Of a stretch of DNA of 31,833 nt, positions 27,415 through 31,833 are shown piece after piece (position 1 is the first letter of the stretch; each line of letters starts with the position of its first letter). The position numbers and the translations under genes were made by a program. Under the pieces are notes generated by a model. It searched no databases and was not told where the DNA came from. It saw nothing but the letters and a program-made list of their open reading frames with translations. Source of the stretch: a virus; the IMG/VR virus record IMGVR_UViG_3300009181_000225, positions 1-31,833 of that record; one strand, 5' to 3'.

Positions 27415-27657
27415 CTATTTTGATAGAGACACATTTGTTGATTCGAAAGTTGATGAATCAAAAGTGTTAGCGATAGTAGTAGCTTGAAGCATGTGAGTGA
27501 GTGTAGTAGTAATGAGAGAAGCTTCTTGGTATCTACCCAAAATGGTAAGGTGATATTGCAAGTCCTGCAAATCTTTAATGATTCTGATATATTGCGGGTG
27601 CATATTCATATTGAAATGTATCAGACCGACGTTAATAACGCCTTGCTGTTTGCCCAT
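27415..27657 (-). CDS. Hypothetical protein, 80 aa, start uncertain
   Basis: MGKQQGVINVGLIHFNMNMH then PQYIRIIKDLQDLQYHLTIL, a helical core and a Ser/Thr-rich end. The first ATG overlaps the upstream metallopeptidase gene by 37 nt; the ATG at 27609 (MNMHPQYIRI) removes the overlap. Neither has a Shine-Dalgarno. Low-confidence gene. Confidence 0.45.
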   Translation of the reverse strand: MGKQQGVINVGLIHFNMNMHPQYIRIIKDLQDLQYHLTILGRYQEASLITTTLTHMLQATTIANTFDSSTFESTNVSLSK

Positions 27658-28175
27658 TTAACATAACTTTTAAGACAATCTACCCTAACGACATCAAACG
27701 CAGCCCTATCCAGATTAAGTAGCAAACGTTTTGCTAGACGCCACCCACGAGCCCAAGCTTCTATTTCTTCTTCTAGACAAGCAAGTCGATGATGAAATGT
27801 TGTATTAATATTCGCGTCTCCACAGTGTGGATAGCCTATACCGAATCGTTCGTCTTTTTCATCATAACCGATAAGATGATGACCGCATTCGTGAAGAAGA
27901 ATATAAAGCTGTTTTTCTGGCCGATTACGACCAGCCATCGTAACAACTTTAGTTATCGAATCGTATGATCCACCTTCTTTTTTACCAAACAATACAGTAA
28001 CATTTCGATAGCAACACCAATCAACAACCAGGGCAAGTTTCTCAATACATACTACGTCTCTAAACCATTGTTTCTCAGCTTCTCCGCGGCGACGGGCAGA
28101 AGTACCTTTGTACGCTGCCCGTTTAAATCTGGACCATGCCCGAGTTAGCCAAAGTTGTTTATCAAATTTAATCAT
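27621..28175 (-). CDS. HECGHH metallopeptidase-like protein, paralogue 2
   Basis: QLYILLHECGHHLIGYD is the HExxH zinc site. RLACLEEEIEAWARGWRLAK and VDCLKSYVKWA align with paralogue 1 (DIIEEEFEAWHRGRKLAT; ASCLQTYIKSA). It adds a basic N-terminus (RAWSRFKRAAYKGTSARRRG), which may contact nucleic acid or a partner. It sits just downstream of the MoxR-type ATPase gene; such ATPases often work with metallopeptidase-like partners, so a joint complex is possible (inference). No early promoter is visible in the 94-bp gap. Confidence 0.75.
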   Translation of the reverse strand: MIKFDKQLWLTRAWSRFKRAAYKGTSARRRGEAEKQWFRDVVCIEKLALVVDWCCYRNVTVLFGKKEGGSYDSITKVVTMAGRNRPEKQLYILLHECGHHLIGYDEKDERFGIGYPHCGDANINTTFHHRLACLEEEIEAWARGWRLAKRLLLNLDRAAFDVVRVDCLKSYVKWANSKALLTSV

Positions 28176-28269
28176 CGCGAATCACAACTGCCTAGTGCAG
28201 TGGCAATGATATTTGATAAAAACCAGCGAAGCACTTTCTTATTTTATATCTTGTTTATAAGATAACTTT

Positions 28270-29418
28270 TTATGATTTTTTCGCTTTTGCTTTCTTCGCG
28301 ACAGGCTGGCCGACTGTTTTATCAGCGGCGTCAGTTTTGTCATTTTTATTATCGGTGTTAAAGACAGCAATAATACCTGCGACGCACCACTTATGAACGC
28401 TCTTGGCAAGGTCAAGCTTTTCAATACCTCCGGCAGTGAGTTTCGACCAAGCTGATACGCGTAGTTCGGCTGGAAGACTATTCATAAATGCCTCAAGATT
28501 CGCACCTTGAACATCATTCAAGACTGTCAGATTCTTTGTAACGTACTCAGACATTTTTTCGATGGCGATATTGAGCCTCTCTTGACCGAGCGATTCAATC
28601 TTCTTTTTAACCTTATCGTATTCTTCGATAATTTCCTGACCAGTAACTTGTGCGTCGATCGTTTTTACGTAACCATGAAATGCGATTGTCGCTTCTGTTC
28701 CAACATAACCGAGACAAAGCGGATAGAACATCGGATCGTTTGGTTTATCTGCAACGTCAACAAGGCGCAACGCTGTGCTAAGACGCTCCCACGATCTGCG
28801 ACTAGGACTAACTGCGCTAGAATCTCCTACGTTCGGTGGATCGAGCCATTTATCGTTGCCTGCAATAAACGTCATCACGTTGTCGTGGATGAGTCCAGTG
28901 TCTTTTGCCCACGTAAGCCAGTCCTTGACGTCAGGAGTTAAGTCGATAGTCCAGAAACGATCCAGCAATGCAGGATCCATTTCATTAACCGTATAGTTTC
29001 CGCCTGTGTTAACTGCAGCGAATACGCGAGTGTCAGGATGAAGTTTCCATCCATTAAGCTCACGATCAAGTACAATTTGAAATGCTGCCTGCATAACTTC
29101 AGGCGTGGCTCGATTAAGCTCATCAAGAAACAAACACACAGGCACATCGCATGCATGCTTATACCACCCAGGCGGATTGAATCGTGTAACTTCACCATCG
29201 GTGCTAGGGAGACCAATCATATCGCCTTCGCTCATTTGAGAGAGTCGACGATCAATAACTTCAAAATTCGCAAAGTGATTATTCGTAGCAATCACTTGTG
29301 CTACCTGACGAACAACTTGACTCTTCCCGATACCATGAGCACCGCGAAGAAGAATAGACGTCTCCTTCGGAAGAAGAGGGGCGACCTTCAAAAATGTACG
29401 AATCTGCATTGTAGTCAT
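28270..29418 (-). CDS. MoxR-type AAA+ ATPase
   Basis: AAA+ chaperone-like ATPase of the MoxR/RavA group, which remodels protein complexes. Walker A is LLRGAHGIGKSQ (about 23-34). Walker B is VCLFLDELNRATPEVMQAAF. Sensor 1 lies in RVFAAVNTGGNY and an arginine-finger candidate in MDPALLDRFWTIDL. The C-terminal part includes a basic, probably disordered tail (AKKAKAKKS). MoxR proteins usually pair with a VWA-domain protein; none is seen here. The nearest neighbour is a metallopeptidase-like gene. It has its own early promoter inside the preceding gene's end and a good Shine-Dalgarno (AGAGGA, 7 nt). Confidence 0.9.
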   Translation of the reverse strand: MTTMQIRTFLKVAPLLPKETSILLRGAHGIGKSQVVRQVAQVIATNNHFANFEVIDRRLSQMSEGDMIGLPSTDGEVTRFNPPGWYKHACDVPVCLFLDELNRATPEVMQAAFQIVLDRELNGWKLHPDTRVFAAVNTGGNYTVNEMDPALLDRFWTIDLTPDVKDWLTWAKDTGLIHDNVMTFIAGNDKWLDPPNVGDSSAVSPSRRSWERLSTALRLVDVADKPNDPMFYPLCLGYVGTEATIAFHGYVKTIDAQVTGQEIIEEYDKVKKKIESLGQERLNIAIEKMSEYVTKNLTVLNDVQGANLEAFMNSLPAELRVSAWSKLTAGGIEKLDLAKSVHKWCVAGIIAVFNTDNKNDKTDAADKTVGQPVAKKAKAKKS

Positions 29419-29440
29419 ATGATGTTCCTCTAACTTTCTT

Positions 29441-29469
29441 ATCTTATCTTATCGAGCGTTAACTTTGCA
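29441..29469 (-). promoter_or_regulatory. Early promoter, leadered class, inside a coding end
   Basis: TGCAAA, 17-bp spacer, TAAGAT (within three TAAGA repeats), then a 22-nt leader with AGAGGA before the ATPase ATG. The -35 and spacer encode the last residues CKVNAR of the gene before. Confidence 0.8.
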
Positions 29470-29655
29470 CGGCACTTCGGACTTTTCTGGTCGCGGATCC
29501 CATCCGACGTCACGTTGTGCTGCACCAACCTTTTCCAAGGCATGCAACAAATCGGTGTAATATTCGCTTGACGGAATATCATATAAGCAAAGTTCCCTGA
29601 GGATAGCCTTCACGCCAGTAAGCCTGTTGTACGCCTGAATCTGATCTTTAATCAT
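29449..29655 (-). CDS. Small hypothetical protein, 68 aa
   Basis: MIKDQIQAYNRLTGVKAILR and SEYYTDLLHALEKVGAAQRD form helices; the end DPRPEKSEVPCKVNAR is disordered and partly encoded by the next promoter. Its ATG overlaps the stop of the preceding gene (ATGA), so it is translationally coupled. No family recognised. Confidence 0.65.
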   Translation of the reverse strand: MIKDQIQAYNRLTGVKAILRELCLYDIPSSEYYTDLLHALEKVGAAQRDVGWDPRPEKSEVPCKVNAR

Positions 29656-29882
29656 AGAATTGCCTGCTTTGCGAGCTGGATCTCAAGAATCTTATACGCT
29701 GTACGCCAGCTACGATGTTCTGCACAACCAACTGCTTTCTTGTCAGCAAAAACAGTCACACGATATGGGTAACGTTTCCCACCGCCCTTCCCCCGCGAGG
29801 CTTCAATATCAATCGTCCTATCAGGATATAGCATTTCTGCCATATACTTCACGGCACTTTTCGGAGAAGGTGTCATATTCAT
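29652..29882 (-). CDS. Small basic protein, 76 aa
   Basis: MNMTPSPKSAVKYMAEMLYP, then a basic middle EASRGKGGGKRYPYRVTVFA and a helix HRSWRTAYKILEIQLAKQ. TAAGGAAGACTATT gives a Shine-Dalgarno for the ATG at 29882; an upstream TTG at 29906 would overlap the previous gene. The RGKGGGKRYPYRV stretch suggests nucleic-acid contact. It sits between two overlapping genes in one unit. Confidence 0.65.
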   Translation of the reverse strand: MNMTPSPKSAVKYMAEMLYPDRTIDIEASRGKGGGKRYPYRVTVFADKKAVGCAEHRSWRTAYKILEIQLAKQAIL

Positions 29883-29902
29883 AATAGTCTTCCTTACGAT
29901 AC

Positions 29903-30034
29903 TCAAGCTTCTTCATCCTGTCGCCAGGATTTCTTTGGATTGTTCTTGCGCTTATCGCGGCGATTTTTCATAGGTCGCCCAGATACGTGGCGCTTGTTCA
30001 TAGCGGCAACAAGACTGTTTCGATTACGCTTCAT
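29903..30034 (-). CDS. Tiny highly basic protein, 43 aa
   Basis: MKRNRNSLVAAMNKRHVSGR then PMKNRRDKRKNNPKKSWRQD. Nearly half the residues are Lys, Arg or Asn, so it probably binds RNA or DNA. The first 12 residues are identical to those of the 127-aa gene at 30553-30933, with silent differences only. Start fixed by the promoter -10 box 6 nt upstream. Confidence 0.7.
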   Translation of the reverse strand: MKRNRNSLVAAMNKRHVSGRPMKNRRDKRKNNPKKSWRQDEEA

Positions 30035-30040
30035 AGTCCT

Positions 30041-30069
30041 AATATATCACTTCGCTAATGAACTTTGCA
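30041..30069 (-). promoter_or_regulatory. Early promoter, leaderless class
   Basis: TGCAAA, 17-bp spacer, TATATT, AGGACT, ATG (30034). Confidence 0.86.
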
Positions 30070-30078
30070 TGATGTCAT

Positions 30079-30495
30079 CTATATGACAGGATTTAATAAG
30101 TTCAAATTTGTTAAGATATATTGCCCACCGTTGATTATAAACGAGTGACGAGCAACCATGAGTCGTCGTTTGTTAGCTTCTTCTTCAACATAACAAAGCC
30201 CAGCATAAATTGCAATCTCGCCCACTTTAATATGCGCGCTCGTCATTGATAACGAGATCATCACCGCCTCGATTAAATAAGGATGGCACGCCGGTCGATG
30301 ATACACCGATTCAGCAATGGCTAGCAACGAATTAGTGATAAAGAGACCACCTACGCTGAGATTTCTTTCAAAAAGTTCGACGTTATCTGACTTCACCGAA
30401 ACGTCTGACACATACCTGCGAAGTGGAAGCTCAACAGCCGTCATTTGATTTGGCTGCCACAAGACCTTATTTCTTCGGGTGCCACGATGATTCAT
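30079..30495 (-). CDS. Hypothetical protein, 138 aa
   Basis: The N-terminus is basic (MNHRGTRRNKVLWQPNQ). The core is mixed alpha/beta: VGGLFITNSLLAIAESVYHR, AVMISLSMTSAHIKVGEIAI and EEEANKRRLMVARHSFIING. No motif or family recognised. Promoter with a 12-nt leader and no clear Shine-Dalgarno, an intermediate between the two leader classes. Confidence 0.7.
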   Translation of the reverse strand: MNHRGTRRNKVLWQPNQMTAVELPLRRYVSDVSVKSDNVELFERNLSVGGLFITNSLLAIAESVYHRPACHPYLIEAVMISLSMTSAHIKVGEIAIYAGLCYVEEEANKRRLMVARHSFIINGGQYILTNLNLLNPVI

Positions 30496-30507
30496 TGTTA
30501 CAATTCC

Positions 30508-30536
30508 AATATAACCTGTTTATCGGAGACTTTGCA
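30508..30536 (-). promoter_or_regulatory. Early promoter with 12-nt leader
   Basis: TGCAAA, 17-bp spacer, TATATT, then GGAATTGTAACA and ATG (30495). Confidence 0.83.
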
Positions 30537-30552
30537 CAAGGAAAGTCGCCAT

Positions 30553-30933
30553 TCACATCTTGATCTTAAGCTCACATCGATACACAGCGACAGTGCGACC
30601 GATGTAGGGTCCGGTGGTTACCGTCGCAACGACAAGTCCTACAGGTTTCTTTCCCCATCCATGCCATTCCACGCCGTTAAGTCGGGTGATAATCACCCCA
30701 GTAGGGGAAGGTAGACGAGCAGAGCCTTGCCGCGAATAAACTCGGCTTTCGCCATCGTCTCCGATGGTGTCCCCGTTGATGCGATCATCTTCGTACAGGC
30801 GTGACACATCATCATCTGAGCGTGTGTACCAAATGTAGGCACTCGCGGGGAGAAAGAAGCAATCACCAGGTTTGATCTTTTTTGCCACGCTGTGTTTCAT
30901 AGCGGCAACAAGACTATTTCGATTGCGTTTCAT
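30553..30933 (-). CDS. Hypothetical protein, 126 aa
   Basis: MKRNRNSLVAAMKHSVAKKI, then PGDCFFLPASAYIWYTRSDD, a Ser/Arg/Gly loop and a beta-rich end (TGVIITRLNGVEWHGWGKKP; TGPYIGRTVAVYRCELKIK). The C-terminus looks like a small OB/SH3-type barrel. It shares its first 12 residues with the 43-aa gene and the HSVAKKIK segment with the plus-strand 30-aa gene. The open frame extends 6 codons further, but that is promoter; the ATG at 30933 is 6 nt after the -10 box. Confidence 0.72.
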   Translation of the reverse strand: MKRNRNSLVAAMKHSVAKKIKPGDCFFLPASAYIWYTRSDDDVSRLYEDDRINGDTIGDDGESRVYSRQGSARLPSPTGVIITRLNGVEWHGWGKKPVGLVVATVTTGPYIGRTVAVYRCELKIKM

Positions 30934-30939
30934 ATTTCT

Positions 30940-30968
30940 AGTATACCTCATTCACCCATGACTTTGCA
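30940..30968 (-). promoter_or_regulatory. Early promoter, leaderless class
   Basis: TGCAAA, 17-bp spacer, TATACT, AGAAAT, ATG (30933). First minus-strand promoter of the divergent region. Confidence 0.86.
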
Positions 30969-31179
30969 CTGAATTCAATGTTTAATCAAATTATATCTCC
31001 AGTGTAACCTTACATCCTTGGTGTAACCGTGTCAGGACGCTCTAGGCGACGCCGGCATGCCATTCCTATAGGCTAACCTGGCTAAGGCCGCCAAAGGTGA
31101 CTCAGGAGGCTTTTGGGCTGTGTCATGGGTGGATGGGCAATCATCCGGCGCTTATTGTCAACCTTTGTTGCAAACTTCA
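30969..31179. other. Divergent control region of the early genes
   Basis: About 210 bp between opposed early promoters, without a supported gene. GTGTAACC occurs twice, 19 bp apart (about 31000 and 31019), and GGCTAACC/GGCTAAGG form a further near-repeat around 31070-31086. These could be operator sites, but no regulator can be named. Confidence 0.45.
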
Positions 31180-31208
31180 TGCAAAGTCATGCACGAACGT
31201 GTTATACT
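31180..31208 (+). promoter_or_regulatory. Early promoter, leaderless class
   Basis: TGCAAA, 17-bp spacer, TATACT, AAGACT, ATG (31215). Confidence 0.87.
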
Positions 31209-31214
31209 AAGACT

Positions 31215-31307
31215 ATGGAAACGAAACGCAGCGTGGCAAAAAAGATCAAAACGACTTTTATCTCAGGCGGGCCCGGCGGACTTCGCTGGCTTCCCATTAG
31301 TCGCTGA
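31215..31307 (+). CDS. Tiny basic protein, 30 aa
   Basis: METKRSVAKKIKTTFISGGP then GGLRWLPISR. A 22-nt block encoding SVAKKIK is identical to the 126-aa gene across the divergent region. It may be a real micro-protein or a truncated relic of that gene; the intact promoter and spacing favour expression. Longer frames across this stretch are shadows. Confidence 0.55.
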   Translation: METKRSVAKKIKTTFISGGPGGLRWLPISR

Positions 31308-31308
31308 A

Positions 31309-31351
31309 TGGCTAATCGTTTGACCATGGCTAAAAACTTATCCACCTAATC
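31309..31351 (+). repeat. Upstream repeat element, plus-strand copy
   Basis: TGGCTAATCGTTTGACC then ATGGCTAAAAACTTATCCAC and CTAATC. It is the only copy with ACC rather than ACT in the last sense codon of MAKNLST, a silent change. It ends 12 bp before the next -35 box. Confidence 0.82.
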
Positions 31352-31363
31352 TTTTCGCTTCAG

Positions 31364-31392
31364 TGCAAAGTCGCGCATGAACGTGGTATATT
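31364..31392 (+). promoter_or_regulatory. Early promoter, leaderless class
   Basis: TGCAAA, 17-bp spacer, TATATT, AAGACT, ATG (31399). The spacer GTCGCGCATGAACGTGG is identical to that at 31746-31774. Confidence 0.88.
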
Positions 31393-31398
31393 AAGACT

Positions 31399-31713
31399 AT
31401 GAAAGACGACAAGTCGACAAAGGCGATTCAGCCGCGGCGAAACCAACTCGTCGAGCTCTGGATGAAAACGCACCATCCCGGCGGGCCTGCAGCGGTGTTC
31501 TTCAACCCACTCGCTGACGATGGCGAGCGAATTAAAAACCTCATGGATAAGCTCAAATTGAATGAAGATCAAGCCGAGGCGGCGATCATGTGTGATGTAT
31601 TCATCCATCCCATACGGACTGACGAGCTTTGTAATTTCGTACATCGTATGGATCAAGATGTTTACGGCTATGTCATGGCGTGGGACGGAACAGAATTCAT
31701 TTCCCACAATTAA
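31399..31713 (+). CDS. Hypothetical protein, 104 aa
   Basis: MKDDKSTKAIQPRRNQLVEL, then KTHHPGGPAAVFFNPLADDG, a helix RIKNLMDKLKLNEDQAEAAI and an end VYGYVMAWDGTEFISHN. It looks like a small folded alpha/beta protein. No family recognised. Start fixed by the promoter; monocistronic, with the next promoter 33 nt after its stop. Confidence 0.72.
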   Translation: MKDDKSTKAIQPRRNQLVELWMKTHHPGGPAAVFFNPLADDGERIKNLMDKLKLNEDQAEAAIMCDVFIHPIRTDELCNFVHRMDQDVYGYVMAWDGTEFISHN

Positions 31714-31745
31714 CATCAAGTATCTAAACAAAAACGTTCCCACGG

Positions 31746-31774
31746 TGCAAAGTCGCGCATGAACGTGGTATTAT
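31746..31774 (+). promoter_or_regulatory. Early promoter, leaderless class
   Basis: TGCAAA, 17-bp spacer, TATTAT, AAGAAT, ATG (31781). Confidence 0.88.
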
Positions 31775-31780
31775 AAGAAT

Positions 31781-31833
31781 ATGGAAACGAACACAGGCAA
31801 ACGTTACGAAACCGCAATGATCGCAATCTTGTA
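31781..31833 (+). CDS. Early protein, cut by the end of the window
   Basis: Only the first 17 codons are present (METNTGKRYETAMIAIL). The ATG lies 6 nt after the -10 box of a full early promoter. METN resembles METK of the 30-aa gene at 31215, as if start modules were copied. Nothing can be said about function. Confidence 0.6.
   Translation, partial: METNTGKRYETAMIAIL

Noticed and set aside
28270-29418. Complete MoxR-VWA operon
   Set aside because: No VWA domain (MIDAS motif) could be found in the genes either side of the ATPase.
24763-31351. Replication origin based on DnaA-box-like sequences
   Set aside because: The boxes are single, far apart and each tied to a promoter; there is no AT-rich unwinding region or box cluster.
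1-31833. CRISPR array or insertion sequence
   Set aside because: No regularly spaced direct repeats with unique spacers, no transposase-like protein and no terminal inverted repeats around a transposase were seen.

Overview
The window looks like part of the genome of a large tailed dsDNA bacteriophage. The evidence is a set of tail-fibre-like proteins, a T4-lysozyme-type endolysin, an ATP-dependent DNA ligase, a phage-type sigma factor, a tRNA gene and many very small, tightly packed genes of unknown function. At least four proteins carry a lipobox, and two fibre genes sit in a duplicated promoter context. The lipoproteins suggest a host with diderm-style lipoproteins. The Gly/Ser-rich lipoprotein at 14832-15128 resembles those of Myxococcota/Deltaproteobacteria, but the host cannot be fixed from this sequence.

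Left part (1-21466). By eye this part is AT-rich and carries late and mid functions. It starts inside a repetitive fibre gene (1-1299). A minus-strand cluster follows: small proteins, a PTH2-type peptidyl-tRNA hydrolase and a NADAR-family ADP-ribose glycosidase. After a tRNA-like element come three fibre-like genes (4022-5425 and 5541-6224 on plus, 6985-8733 on minus). The last two have almost the same 120-bp leader in opposite orientation. A minus-strand operon (12460 down to 8907) encodes a sigma-70 factor that stops before region 4.2, a small membrane protein, a helix-turn-helix protein and DNA ligase. Beyond it lie a deaminase, the endolysin, an FmdB-type zinc ribbon, two lipoproteins, likely structural proteins, a HAD phosphatase, small proteins (DUF5522-like and Smr-like) and a tRNA-Asn(GUU) gene. 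That tRNA gene is interrupted by a 198-nt group I intron.

Boundary (21467-22112). About 645 bp have no convincing gene. The stretch contains a G8C7 hairpin and a cluster of GGGGCC blocks.

Right part (22113-31833). This part is more GC-rich by eye and looks like an early region. It holds about 25 mostly short minus-strand genes, then three plus-strand genes diverging from about 31.0 kb. Sixteen copies of one promoter, TGCAAA-17 bp-TATNNT, drive single genes or gene pairs. In eleven copies the -10 box ends exactly 6 nt before the ATG, which predicts leaderless mRNAs. The other five have 12-22 nt leaders, most with a Shine-Dalgarno. Four of the promoters carry a further repeat just upstream, with a DnaA-box-like core and a seven-codon mini-ORF. 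Recognisable products are few: a MoxR-type AAA+ ATPase, two paralogous HECGH metallopeptidase-like proteins, small zinc-ribbon proteins and small membrane proteins.

Working model (inference): host RNA polymerase reads the 16 early cassettes at once to produce many small host-takeover proteins. The phage sigma factor, perhaps with its helix-turn-helix neighbour, later serves late promoters such as the duplicated 120-bp leader.
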